NCBI RefSeq assembly: GCF_023897065.1
Contig: NZ_JAMHIV010000010.1
Span: 1-64,000, forward strand
Direction of reading: 5' to 3'
DNA from: Crossiella sp. SN42
GTDB taxonomy: Bacteria > Actinomycetota > Actinomycetes > Mycobacteriales > Pseudonocardiaceae
DNA length: 64,000 nt
Below are positions 25,659 to 34,471 of the stretch, piece by piece. The translations under genes and the position numbers were made by a program. The notes below the pieces were generated by a model that saw only the letters and a list, made by a program, of their open reading frames with translations, was not told where the DNA came from and made no database searches. Positions within the stretch are counted from its first letter, which is position 1; each line of letters begins with the position of its first letter.

Positions 25659-26843
25659 GTGACGACTGACAAGCTGATGGGGCAGCCCGACGCCACCGGT
25701 CGCTTCGGCGACTTCGGTGGGCGGTTCCTGCCGGAAGCGCTGGTCCCGGCCTGCCGGGAGGTGGAGGCGGCGTTCCTGGACGCCTGGCACGACCCGGCCT
25801 TCGTCGCCGAGTACCACCGCCTGCTGGCCACCTACGTCGGCAGGCCGACCCCGCTGACCGAGTGCGTGCGGCTGGGCGAGCGGCTGGGCATCCGGCTGCT
25901 GCTCAAGCGCGAGGACCTGGCGCACACCGGCTCACACAAGATCAACAATGTGCTGGGCCAGGCGCTGCTGGCCAAGCGGATGGGCCGCACCAAGCTGATC
26001 GCGGAGACCGGCGCAGGCTCGCACGGGGTGGCCACCGCCACCGCGGCCGCGCTGCTCGGCCTGGCCTGCACCGTCCACATGGGACACACCGACATGCGGC
26101 GGCAGGAGCTCAACGTCTTCCGGATGGAGCTGCTGGGCGCCGAGGTGGTGCCGGCCGGGGTGCCCGGCACCGCGGGCACGCTGAAGGAGGCCACCAACGC
26201 CGCGCTGCGCGCCTGGGTCAGCGAGACCGAGACCGCGCACTACTGCCTCGGCTCGGTGCTCGGCCCGCACCCGTACCCCTACCTGGTGCGCGAGTTCCAG
26301 CGGGTGATCGGCGAGGAGGCCCGCGCCCAGGCCGCCGAACTGCTGCCCAGTGGCCTGCCGGATGTGGTGGTGGCCTGTGTCGGCGGCGGGTCCAACGCCG
26401 CGGGCACCTTCGCCGGGTTCGTCGACACCACCGCCGAGCTGATCGGCGTGGAGGCCGCGGGCGGGGCCGGGGTCAGCGGCGGCACGCCCGGCATCCTGCA
26501 CGGCTTCCGCTCGCACTTCCTCCAGGACGGCGTGCAGATCGCCGAGGCGCACTCCATCTCCGCGGGCCTGGACTACCCGGGCGTCGGCCCCGAGCACATG
26601 CACCTGGCCGCGCAGGGCCGGGCCCGCTACCCCACGGTCACCGACGCCGAGGCGCTGGCCGCGGTCCGCGCGCTGGCCGCCACCGAGGGCATCCTGCCCG
26701 CGCTGGAGTCCGCGCACGCGCTGGCCTGGATCCAGCGCGCGGCCGGCACTCCAGAGCTGCCAACGGGTTCCACCGTGCTGCTGACCCTCTCCGGGCGCGG
26801 CGACAAGGACGTCCACCAGATCAGGGAGAACCTCTCATGCTGA
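25659..26843 (+). CDS. trpB: Tryptophan synthase beta subunit
   Basis: The 394-residue TrpB1-type subunit makes L-tryptophan from indole and serine with PLP. It shows the N-terminal [15 protein letters not shown] block, HTGSHKINN with the PLP-binding Lys94 (Lys88 if the ATG at 25677 is used), and the phosphate loop [10 protein letters not shown]. The C-terminal [12 protein letters not shown] is intact. It overlaps trpA by 7 bp, so the two subunits are translationally linked. No trpE, trpD, trpC or trpF is in the window. Full motif conservation suggests activity. Confidence 0.93.
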   Translation: MTTDKLMGQPDATGRFGDFGGRFLPEALVPACREVEAAFLDAWHDPAFVAEYHRLLATYVGRPTPLTECVRLGERLGIRLLLKREDLAHTGSHKINNVLGQALLAKRMGRTKLIAETGAGSHGVATATAAALLGLACTVHMGHTDMRRQELNVFRMELLGAEVVPAGVPGTAGTLKEATNAALRAWVSETETAHYCLGSVLGPHPYPYLVREFQRVIGEEARAQAAELLPSGLPDVVVACVGGGSNAAGTFAGFVDTTAELIGVEAAGGAGVSGGTPGILHGFRSHFLQDGVQIAEAHSISAGLDYPGVGPEHMHLAAQGRARYPTVTDAEALAAVRALAATEGILPALESAHALAWIQRAAGTPELPTGSTVLLTLSGRGDKDVHQIRENLSC

Positions 26844-27595
26844 CCCTCCACAGTGGACGCAAGCTGCTGATCCCCTACCTCATGGGCGGGATGACCCCGG
26901 ACTGGCTGGACCACCTGCGCGCGCTGGCCGCCGCGGGCGCCGACGCCATCGAGATCGGCCTGCCGTTCTCCGACCCGATGGTCGACGGCCCGGTGGTGCA
27001 GGAGGCCGCCGCCGCGGCACTGGCCCGGGGCGCCACCCCGGAGACCGTGCTCGCCGAACTGTCCACAGTGGACATCGGCGTGCCGCTGGTCGCGATGACC
27101 TACGCCAACGTGGCACTGGGCCTGCCCGACTTCCCGGCCCGGCTGGCCGCGGCAGGCATCAGCGGCGTCATCGTCTCCGACCTGCCACTGGAGGAGAGCG
27201 CAGCCTTCCGCGCGGCCGCCGAGCGGGCCGGGGTCAGCGTGGTGCCGATCGCCGCCCCGGCCTGCCCGGAGGAGCGCCTGGCCGAGATCTGCGCCGCCGC
27301 CAGGGGCTTCGTCTACGCGATGACCGCCATGCGCACCACCGGCGTGCGCGCCGAGCTGGCCGCGGTCGCCACCGAGACCGTGGCCCGGATCCGCGGGCAC
27401 GCCACCCTCCCGGTGGTGGCCGGCTTCGGCATCGGCACCCCGGAGCTCGCGGCCGCGGTCTGCGCCGAGGCCGATGGCGTGGCGGTCGGCTCCGCGCTGG
27501 TCCGCCTGCTTCTGGACGGCGGCACCGGCGCGGAGCTGGCCGACCGGCTGGGCGGGTTCCGGACGGCGCTGGACCAGCTCGCCCCGGCCGACTGA
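26837..27595 (+). CDS. trpA: Tryptophan synthase alpha subunit
   Basis: A 252-residue (beta/alpha)8 subunit that cleaves indole-3-glycerol phosphate to indole and passes it to TrpB. Catalytic Glu39 ([10 protein letters not shown]) and Asp50 (MVDGP) match Salmonella Glu49 and Asp60. Phosphate-site segments GFGIG and VGSAL are present; the flexible loop 6 is [14 protein letters not shown] rather than the usual GVTG form. It is slightly shorter than enteric TrpA (268) at the N-terminus. The 7-bp overlap with trpB implies coupling. Two TCCACAGTGGAC elements lie in the gene. Confidence 0.92.
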   Translation: MLTLHSGRKLLIPYLMGGMTPDWLDHLRALAAAGADAIEIGLPFSDPMVDGPVVQEAAAAALARGATPETVLAELSTVDIGVPLVAMTYANVALGLPDFPARLAAAGISGVIVSDLPLEESAAFRAAAERAGVSVVPIAAPACPEERLAEICAAARGFVYAMTAMRTTGVRAELAAVATETVARIRGHATLPVVAGFGIGTPELAAAVCAEADGVAVGSALVRLLLDGGTGAELADRLGGFRTALDQLAPAD

Positions 27596-27621
27596 CCGAG
27601 CTCCGCCGCTACGCTCGGGGC

Positions 27622-28326
27622 GTGCACCTGCTGATCGTGGACGACGAGGAGGCCGTGCGGGACTCGCTGTCCCGGACACTGCGCTTCGAGGGCTACACCG
27701 TCTCGCTGGCCGCCGACGGGGCCGAGGCGCTGGCGCGGATCCGCGCGGAGAAGTTCGACGGCGTGCTCCTGGACGTGATGATGCCGGTGCGCAACGGACT
27801 GGACACCTGCCGGGAGCTGCGCGCCGAGGGCAACTTCGTGCCGGTGCTGATGCTCACCGCGCGGGACGAGGTCGCCGACCGGGTGGCCGGGCTGGACGCG
27901 GGCGCCGACGACTACCTGGTCAAGCCGTTCGCGTTGCAGGAGCTGCTGGCCAGGGTGCGGGCCATGCTGCGCCGGGCCGGGCAGGGCGCGGGGCCGGACG
28001 CGCCGCCGCCGAGCGCGGGGGAGACCCTGGTCTTCGCCGACCTGCGGCTGGACCCGGGGACCAGGGAGGTGAGCCGGAACGGGCGGCAGCTGCGGCTGAC
28101 CCGCACCGAGTTCGCCATCCTGGAGACCTTCCTGCGGCACCCCCGGCTGGTGCTCACCCGGACCCTGGTCTTCGAGCAGGTCTGGGGCTTCGACTTCGGC
28201 GCGGCCTCCAACGGGCTGGACGTCTACGTCGGCTACCTGCGCCGCAAGCTGGAGGCCGGGGGCGAGCCGCGGCTGCTGCACACCGTGCGCGGGGTCGGCT
28301 ACGTGCTGCGCGAGGAACCGCTGTGA
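27622..28326 (+). CDS. OmpR/PhoB-family response regulator
   Basis: The 234-residue protein has a full receiver domain (acidic VDDEE at 6-10, phospho-acceptor Asp51 in LLDVMMP, Lys in YLVKPF near residue 100) and a C-terminal winged helix ([25 protein letters not shown]). It overlaps the histidine kinase gene by 4 bp (GTGA), forming a standard pair resembling mycobacterial MprAB. It begins 26 bp after trpA, so it may be co-transcribed with trpBA, but a separate promoter is possible. The start is GTG. Confidence 0.93.
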   Translation: MHLLIVDDEEAVRDSLSRTLRFEGYTVSLAADGAEALARIRAEKFDGVLLDVMMPVRNGLDTCRELRAEGNFVPVLMLTARDEVADRVAGLDAGADDYLVKPFALQELLARVRAMLRRAGQGAGPDAPPPSAGETLVFADLRLDPGTREVSRNGRQLRLTRTEFAILETFLRHPRLVLTRTLVFEQVWGFDFGAASNGLDVYVGYLRRKLEAGGEPRLLHTVRGVGYVLREEPL

Positions 28327-29759
28327 AACGCCTGCGGGCCCGCCTGGACGCCTGGCGGTGGCAGGAGCTCTCGCTGCGCGGGCGGCTGATCGTGCTGGTC
28401 GCCGGGGCGGTGGCGGTGGCGGTGGCCGCGGTGTCGCTGGGCTCCTGGCTGCTGGTGAAGGCCAAGCTGGACCTCAACTTCGACCAGCAGCTGCGCTCCT
28501 ACGCCCAGCTCGCCGCCAGCGCCGCCTCGCCGGCGGATGCCCTGGAGCGGCTCTACGACGCCGACCGGCCGGACCGGGACGGCGACCGGCGGTTCCGGCC
28601 CGAGCGCGGGGACATGTTCGTGCAGTTCCTCGACGCCGACGGCTCCGCGCGGATCGACGGCCGGGACCGGACGGTGCCGCTGAGCCCGGCCGCGGTCAAG
28701 GTCGCCACCGGGGCCGCCCCAGACTTCAGCGAGGACCGCGAGCTCGACGACGAGCGCTACCGGATGCTCACCGTGTCCCGGCCCGGCGGCGGCGCGGTGC
28801 AGGTCGGCAAGGACATCCACGGACTCCAGGAAACCTTGGGAGACCTGGGTTTCTGGCACATCCTGGTGTGCCTGGCCGGGGTCGCGGTGGCCGCCGGGGT
28901 CGGGCTGGTGGTGGCGCGCACCGCGCTGCGGCCGGTGGAGACGCTCACCGCGGGCGCCGAGCGGGTGGCCCGCACCCAGGACCTGGACCAGGGCATCTCG
29001 GTGCAGGGCTCGGGGGAGATCGCCCGGCTGGCCGAGGCGTTCAACGCGATGCTGGTCGCGCTGGCGGTCTCCAGGGACGCCCAGCGCCGTCTGGTCGAGG
29101 ACGCCGGGCACGAGCTGCGCACCCCGCTGACCAGTCTGCGCAACAACATCGAGCTGCTGGTGCACGCCGGGCGGCAGACCGACCCGGCCAGGGTGCTGCC
29201 CGCCGAGGACCGGGACCGGCTGCTCGCCGACCTGGAGACCCAGGCCGGGGAGCTGACCACGCTGGTCGGCGAGCTGGTCGAGCTGGCCAAGACCGACCGC
29301 TCCGCCGAGGAGCCGCACCGGCTGGACCTGGCCGAGGTGGTCGAGGCCGCGGTGGACCGGGTCCGGCCGAGGGCGGCCAACCTGCGCTTCCAGGCCGAGC
29401 TGCGGCACGCCAACGTCCTGGGCAGGCCGAGGGCGCTGCAACGCGCGGTGCTGAACCTGCTGGACAACGCGGCCAAGTGGAGCCCGCCCGGCGGGCTGGT
29501 CACGGTGACCATGACCGGGCTCGGCGACCGGGTGCGGATCGCGGTGCAGGACGAGGGGCCGGGCATCCCGGAGGCCGACCTGCCGCACGTCTTCCAGCGG
29601 TTCTACCGGGCCGAGGAGGCCCGCGCCCGGCCCGGCTCCGGCCTCGGCCTGGCCATCGTGGACCAGATCGCCACCCTGCACGGCGGCCAGGTGGCGGCCG
29701 GGCGCGGCGAGCGGGGCGGCGCGCTGGTGTCCATCACCCTGCCGGTCGCCGACTCTTAA
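28323..29759 (+). CDS. Sensor histidine kinase (MprB-like)
   Basis: The 478-residue membrane kinase has two transmembrane helices ([20 protein letters not shown] near residue 25 and [19 protein letters not shown] near 180), an extracytoplasmic sensor loop of about 130 residues, a HAMP domain ([20 protein letters not shown]), a phospho-acceptor His263 in [10 protein letters not shown], and complete N and G boxes ([20 protein letters not shown]). It phosphorylates the regulator encoded just upstream. MprAB-type systems respond to envelope stress; the signal is not known here. Confidence 0.92.
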   Translation: MKRLRARLDAWRWQELSLRGRLIVLVAGAVAVAVAAVSLGSWLLVKAKLDLNFDQQLRSYAQLAASAASPADALERLYDADRPDRDGDRRFRPERGDMFVQFLDADGSARIDGRDRTVPLSPAAVKVATGAAPDFSEDRELDDERYRMLTVSRPGGGAVQVGKDIHGLQETLGDLGFWHILVCLAGVAVAAGVGLVVARTALRPVETLTAGAERVARTQDLDQGISVQGSGEIARLAEAFNAMLVALAVSRDAQRRLVEDAGHELRTPLTSLRNNIELLVHAGRQTDPARVLPAEDRDRLLADLETQAGELTTLVGELVELAKTDRSAEEPHRLDLAEVVEAAVDRVRPRAANLRFQAELRHANVLGRPRALQRAVLNLLDNAAKWSPPGGLVTVTMTGLGDRVRIAVQDEGPGIPEADLPHVFQRFYRAEEARARPGSGLGLAIVDQIATLHGGQVAAGRGERGGALVSITLPVADS

Positions 29760-29815
29760 CGAACCCGGGGCGATCTCTCATCGTCCTTTCATGATCGTCG
29801 CGAACGCTCGCGGAC

Positions 29816-30421
29816 GTGACCACGACCAGCAGGGCGACCATCCGACCGGCGCCGCCCCCGGTGGCCTTCGTGCTGCTCGGCGTGGCCGGCCTGCTGATCG
29901 GCTACCTGGGCTTCGCCTACACCGTCCAGGTCGACCCGCTGTGGGACCCGGTCAGCGACTACCTCTTCCACGCCGCGCCGCTGTTCCTGGCCGCGGTGCT
30001 GTGCATCCTCATCGGCGGCGGGCTGATCGTTAGCCGGTTGCCGCAAGACCGGCCCGCTTCTGTCCTTTTTGGACTTTGGGCGGGTGGACTTCTTTCGGTG
30101 GCGGCCTTTCCGGGCAACGTGAGCAGCACGGTGTCCACTGTGTCCGGTGAGCTGCACCGCTTCGGCGGCGCGGTGTTCATGAGCTGCCTGCCGGTGGCCG
30201 CGCTGCGCATCGCGCACGTGCTCAGCACCACCGGACGGCGGGTGCTCGCGTTGCGCCGGGTGCGCTGGGCGGCGGTGGCCAGCCTGCTCACCGCGGCCAG
30301 TTTTGGCCTGGCGCAACTGTTCCCGGTGCTGCCGCAGGGCCTGTTGCAGCGGGTCGCGCTGGTGGCGCACGTGCTGCTGCTGCTCGCACTGGCCCCGCTG
30401 ATGCGGAGCGCGTCCCGGTGA
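29816..30421 (+). CDS. DUF998-family membrane protein
   Basis: A 201-residue protein with about six hydrophobic segments and the PVSDYLFHAAPLF loop and AAFPGNVSS motifs of DUF998 proteins. Function unknown; some members lie with glycosyltransferase or lipid genes, as here. It overlaps the fused permease/glycosyltransferase by 4 bp (GTGA), so they share a message. The GTG start has a weak ribosome site. It follows the kinase gene by 56 bp. Confidence 0.78.
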   Translation: MTTTSRATIRPAPPPVAFVLLGVAGLLIGYLGFAYTVQVDPLWDPVSDYLFHAAPLFLAAVLCILIGGGLIVSRLPQDRPASVLFGLWAGGLLSVAAFPGNVSSTVSTVSGELHRFGGAVFMSCLPVAALRIAHVLSTTGRRVLALRRVRWAAVASLLTAASFGLAQLFPVLPQGLLQRVALVAHVLLLLALAPLMRSASR

Positions 30422-32484
30422 ACACCATCCCGCTGGCCATCGCGCTGGCCCTGCTGGCGGCCTGCCTGTTCGCCGCCGCGGTCGCCCGCCAGCACGCCGC
30501 GGTGCGCGCGCACGACCACGGCGGCGCGCTCACCCTGCGCGGCCTGGGCAGCACGGTCCGCTCCCGCGGCTGGCTCACCGGCACCGGCTTCGCGGTGCTC
30601 GGCAGTGGCCTGCACGTGCTCGCGCTGTCCCTGGCGCCCATGGTGATCGTGCAGCCACTCGGCGTGCTCAGCCTGGTGCTGACCGTGCTGCTCACCGCCC
30701 GCGCCCGGCGCAGGCCGGTCGCGCGGCCGGTGCGGCTGGCCGTGCTCGCGGTGTGCGCCGGGGTGTTCGGCTTCGTCGCGCTCGCCGTCTCGCCCGCGGT
30801 GGCCACCTCGGTGGCGGTGCCGGGCGCGGTGCACCTGGCCGCTTTGGCCGCGGTGGCCGTGGCCGCCCTCGGCTTGCGGGCCGGTGGCCGGGCCAGGTGC
30901 GCGGTGCTGGCCGCCTCCGCCGCTGTCCTTTTTGGACTCGGCTCGGTGCTGACCAAGTCCGCCACCGGCCAGCTGTTCACCGCCCAGCCGCAGCTCGGCG
31001 GGCTGCTCATCGCCGCGGAAGCCGGGCTGCTGCTGGCCTTCGGTGGCTGGGTGATGCACCAGGCCTACGCCGCGGGGCCGACCGCGGTGGTGGTCGGCGC
31101 GGTCACCGTGCTGGACCCGCTCACCGCGGTCAGCACCGGCCTGCTGTTCTACGGCGAGGCCGCCTACCTCACCCCCGCCACCGCCCTGGGGCAGGCCGCG
31201 CTCGCGCTGCTGGCCGTGGGCGGCGTGGTGGTGCTGGCGAAATCCGTGCCGGACCAACGAGAGCTCACCGAGGAGCCAGCGATGCCGCGACGCCGTGCGC
31301 ACACCGGATCCGGACTGCGGATCGTGCTGGGCGCGGACACCTTCCCGCCCGATGTCAACGGCGCGGCCAACTTCGCCGGTCGCCTCGCGCACGGCCTGGC
31401 CGCCCGCGGCCATGAGGTGCACGTGATCTGCCCCGCGCCCGGCGGCAAGGCGGGCACCGTGCGCGCGGGCGGGATCACCCTGCACCACCTGCCCGCGCGG
31501 CGCACCCCGTTCCACCCGGACTTCCGGATCAGCCTGCCCTGGCAGGCCAGCCGCGCGGTGCCGGACCTGCTGGCCGGGCTGGACCCCGACCTCGTGCACG
31601 TGCAGTCGCACTTCCCGGTCGGCCGCGCCGTGCTGCGCGCGGCCACCGCCCGGAACATCCCGGCCGTGGCCACCAACCACTTCATGCCGGAGAACCTGTT
31701 CGGCTACGTCAAGATCCCCGCCGCGCTGCGCCGCGGCCTGGCCGGGCTCGCTTGGCGGGACCTGGTCCGGGTCTACCAGGAGGCCGCCGTGGTCACCGCG
31801 CCCACTCCGCGCGCGGTGGAGCTGTTACACGCCAACCACCTGCCCGGCCAGGCCCGCGCGATCTCCTGCGGCATCGACATCGACCACTACGCCGCCCCGC
31901 GTCCGGTGAAGTCCACTTTGGACGGTTGCGCGGTGTTGTTCGTGGGCCGCCTGGACGCGGAGAAGAACGTGCCCGAGCTGCTGCGTGCCCTGGCCCGGGT
32001 GCCCGGCCTGCGCGCCGAGCTGGTCGGCGACGGCTCCTGCCGGGCCCGCCTGGAGAAGCTGGCCGCCGAGCTGGGCGTGACCGGCCGGGTGCGCTTCCAC
32101 GGCGTGGTCTCCGACGCCGACCTGGTGCGGGCCTACCGCCGCGCCGACGTCTTCTGCATGCCCGGCACCGCGGAGTTGCAGAGCCTGGCCACCATGGAGG
32201 CCATGTCCGCCGGACTGCCGGTGGTGGCCGCCGACGCGATGGCCCTGCCGCACCTGGTGCGCCCCGGCGACAACGGGTTCCTCTACCCGCCGGGCGACCT
32301 GGACGCCCTCGCCGCGCACCTGGCCGCGCTGGCCGCCGATCCGGAGCTGCGGGCGCGGCTGGGCGCGGCCAGCACGCGGCTGATCGCCCGGCACGCGCTG
32401 ACCGCGACCCTGGCGGCCTTCGAGGGCGTCTACACCGAGCTGGTCACCGTGCCCGCACCGGTGTTCTCCGGCATTCCCGCGTAA
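30418..32484 (+). CDS. Fused DMT-type permease and GT4 glycosyltransferase
   Basis: One 688-residue frame joins two proteins that are usually separate. Residues 1-280 form a DMT/NIPA-like permease of about nine helices (MVIVQPLGVLSLVLTVLL). After a hydrophilic linker, residues 289-688 form a full GT4 glycosyltransferase (GADTFPPDVNGAANFAGRL start, FVGRLDAEKNVPELLRAL, and the ELQSLATME E-x7-E nucleotide-sugar motif), similar to GDP-mannose or UDP-glucose-using enzymes. A strong internal GAGGAG lies 6 nt before the ATG at 31282, so the transferase may also be made alone. No stop separates the halves. It probably links lipid or polyprenol handling to sugar transfer at the membrane; this is inference. 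Confidence 0.88.
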   Translation: MNTIPLAIALALLAACLFAAAVARQHAAVRAHDHGGALTLRGLGSTVRSRGWLTGTGFAVLGSGLHVLALSLAPMVIVQPLGVLSLVLTVLLTARARRRPVARPVRLAVLAVCAGVFGFVALAVSPAVATSVAVPGAVHLAALAAVAVAALGLRAGGRARCAVLAASAAVLFGLGSVLTKSATGQLFTAQPQLGGLLIAAEAGLLLAFGGWVMHQAYAAGPTAVVVGAVTVLDPLTAVSTGLLFYGEAAYLTPATALGQAALALLAVGGVVVLAKSVPDQRELTEEPAMPRRRAHTGSGLRIVLGADTFPPDVNGAANFAGRLAHGLAARGHEVHVICPAPGGKAGTVRAGGITLHHLPARRTPFHPDFRISLPWQASRAVPDLLAGLDPDLVHVQSHFPVGRAVLRAATARNIPAVATNHFMPENLFGYVKIPAALRRGLAGLAWRDLVRVYQEAAVVTAPTPRAVELLHANHLPGQARAISCGIDIDHYAAPRPVKSTLDGCAVLFVGRLDAEKNVPELLRALARVPGLRAELVGDGSCRARLEKLAAELGVTGRVRFHGVVSDADLVRAYRRADVFCMPGTAELQSLATMEAMSAGLPVVAADAMALPHLVRPGDNGFLYPPGDLDALAAHLAALAADPELRARLGAASTRLIARHALTATLAAFEGVYTELVTVPAPVFSGIPA
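31270..31284 (+). promoter_or_regulatory. Internal ribosome-binding site and start within the fusion gene
   Basis: GAGGAG (31270-31275) sits 6 nt before the in-frame ATG at 31282 (residue 289), which would start the glycosyltransferase half at its natural N-terminus. The strength and spacing match ordinary start sites in this DNA. It may be a relic of a former two-gene operon or give a second protein product. Confidence 0.65.
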
Positions 32485-33656
32485 TCGGGCAGCTCGACGC
32501 CGTTGATCGCGCGGCCGAGCAGCTCGGCGAACCATTCGCCGGTGAAGTCGGGGAGCGGTCCGGCCTCCGGCCCGGGGAGGTCGCGGGTGCGGGCGTTCAA
32601 CCGGCCGATCTCCTGGTTGGCCTCGACGAACGGGCGCATCCGCGCCTCGTAGCGGGCGAACCCGGCCTCAGGGTCCCAGCCGGCCGCGGCCAGCTCACCG
32701 GCCAGCAGGTAGGCGCCGACCAGGGCCAGCCCGGTGCCCTGCCCGGACAGCGGCGAGGAGCAGAACGCGGCGTCCCCGAGCAGCCCCACCCGGCCGCTCG
32801 ACCAGCGGTCCAGCACCACCTGGGCGACCTGGTCGAGGTAGAAGTCCGGGGTGTCGTCCAGGTGCGCGAGGATGTCCGGGGTCAACCAGCCCAGGCCCGC
32901 CATCCGCTCGCGCAGCAGGGCTTTCTGGGCCGCGACGTCACGGTGGTCGACCTCGACGCCGGGCGCGGCGAAGTAGCACATGGCCATCGCCCGGGTGGCG
33001 TCCTGGATGGGGCGCAGCAGGACGGAGCGCCCGGACTCCTGGTCCTGGTGCTCGAGCAGCCAGCGGTCCAGCCCGAACTCGTTGGGCACGCTGAAGAAGG
33101 CCAGCACATGCCCGAGGTGGCGGAGGAACCGCTGGTGCGGCCCGAAGACCAGCTCCCGCAGCCCCGAGTACGGCCCGTCGGCCCCGACCACCAGGTCGAA
33201 GCGCCGCCGGTCGCCGCCCGCGAAGACCACGTCGACCCCGTCCGCGTCCTGTTCGAGCCCGGCGATCCGGTCGCCGTAGACGTACTCCACGCCGTCGCGG
33301 GTGTCCTCGTAGAGCACCCGGGACAGGTCCCCGCGCAGGATCTCGATGTCCGCGATGAACCCGTCGCCACCGTCGTCCTCGGCCCGGAAGGTCTCCAGCA
33401 CCTGCCCGTCCGCGTCCACGTGGTGCGCGCCGGCGGTGTCGGTGCACGCCGCGCGCACCGCCACGTCCAGCCCCATGCGCGCGATGACCTCCCTGGCGAC
33501 CCCGCGCGCGTCCACCGCCTGCCCGCCCGGACGCAGCCCGGGAGCCCGCTCCACCACGGTGACCTCGGCCCCCCGCCTGCGCAGCCAGTGGGCCAGCGCG
33601 GGTCCCGCGATGCTCGCCCCCGCCACCAGCACCCTGGGACCGCTCACGACGCTCAT
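32430..33656 (-). CDS. FAD-dependent monooxygenase (PHBH/TetX-like)
   Basis: The 408-residue flavoprotein begins with VLVAGASIAGPALAHWL, the FAD-binding GxGxxG variant, has an intermediate RR/DR-type motif (VERAPGLRPGGQAV), and the second FAD motif GDAAFCSSPLSGQGTGLALVGA. This is the pattern of aromatic-ring hydroxylases and TetX/rifampicin monooxygenase relatives. It hydroxylates a small aromatic or drug-like substrate using NAD(P)H and O2; resistance is possible but not shown. Of two adjacent ATG codons, 33656 best fits the GGGAGG site. It overlaps the glycosyltransferase tail by 55 bp. Confidence 0.88.
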   Translation of the reverse strand: MSVVSGPRVLVAGASIAGPALAHWLRRRGAEVTVVERAPGLRPGGQAVDARGVAREVIARMGLDVAVRAACTDTAGAHHVDADGQVLETFRAEDDGGDGFIADIEILRGDLSRVLYEDTRDGVEYVYGDRIAGLEQDADGVDVVFAGGDRRRFDLVVGADGPYSGLRELVFGPHQRFLRHLGHVLAFFSVPNEFGLDRWLLEHQDQESGRSVLLRPIQDATRAMAMCYFAAPGVEVDHRDVAAQKALLRERMAGLGWLTPDILAHLDDTPDFYLDQVAQVVLDRWSSGRVGLLGDAAFCSSPLSGQGTGLALVGAYLLAGELAAAGWDPEAGFARYEARMRPFVEANQEIGRLNARTRDLPGPEAGPLPDFTGEWFAELLGRAINGVELPDYAGMPENTGAGTVTSSV

Positions 33657-33832
33657 CATTGCCTCCCTGTTCTTCCAGTCCAGCCGTACTGACCACCGAG
33701 CCGCGCGAAACTCATCGGTGCGACGCACTGTCGGTTGCCTCGAGTACGGTCTCCGCGTGGTCTGGCGGGTACGCCGACCACCGACAACGGCTGGATCAAC
33801 TGGGGGATTCATGCGCGTGACCGCGCTCTGCC

Positions 33833-34450
33833 TTGCCCGGGGAGTTCCAGCGCCTGGAGACGCCGCCGGGCGCGGACTACGCGCGGCCGCACTCGGTCAA
33901 CGCCGCCGGTGACGTGGTCGCCGCGGTCAAGGGGCAGCTCGTCCGCTGGCCGGCGGGCGGCGCGGCGCACGAGGTGCTCGCCCCGCCGGTGCCGGGCGAG
34001 GTCGCCGACCCGTACCTCGACGACGAGGGCCGGATCGCCTTCACCCTCTACACCGGGGGCCGCGCCACCATCCAGCTGCGCCACCCCGACGGCCGCTTCC
34101 AGGAGCTGCTGCCGCCGGAGCCGACCGGCGGCATGCTGGCCGTGCAGCTGCACGCGGGCCGGGTGGCCGGGCACCTCGGGCTCAGCAGCACCGTGGTCTG
34201 GGGTGTGGACGGCGCGGTGCGGCAGCGGATCAACGAGGAGCCGCGCGCGATCGACGGCGCCGGGCGGGTGCTGACCGCGGGCAACGGGGCCGGTCAGGCC
34301 CGGCTGTGGCAGGACGGCGCGCTGGTCTCGGAACTGCCGTGGCAGTACCGGGCGGACACCCAGAACGCGCTGCTCGAGGACGGTTCGGTGGTCGGCGCGA
34401 TGCGGGCAGGCGCAAGCAAGTACTACCCGGCGCGCCTGCGCTGCCAGTGA
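33833..34450 (+). CDS. Hypothetical propeller-like protein; start region probably frameshifted
   Basis: A 205-residue frame rich in repeated beta-turn units (HSVNAAGDVVAAV, YLDDEGRIAFTL, AIDGAGRVLTAGN) resembling HAF-type or propeller repeats; I recognise no named family. The only start in this frame is a TTG at 33833 without a ribosome site. An ATG at 33811 with a clear GGGGGA site starts MRVTALCLA in another frame and meets this frame at the CCCGGGG run near 33836-33842. Dropping one base there would fuse the two. It is divergent from the monooxygenase gene. Confidence 0.6.
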   Translation: MPGEFQRLETPPGADYARPHSVNAAGDVVAAVKGQLVRWPAGGAAHEVLAPPVPGEVADPYLDDEGRIAFTLYTGGRATIQLRHPDGRFQELLPPEPTGGMLAVQLHAGRVAGHLGLSSTVVWGVDGAVRQRINEEPRAIDGAGRVLTAGNGAGQARLWQDGALVSELPWQYRADTQNALLEDGSVVGAMRAGASKYYPARLRCQ

Positions 34451-34471
34451 CACCCCCGGCCGCGCCCGGCC

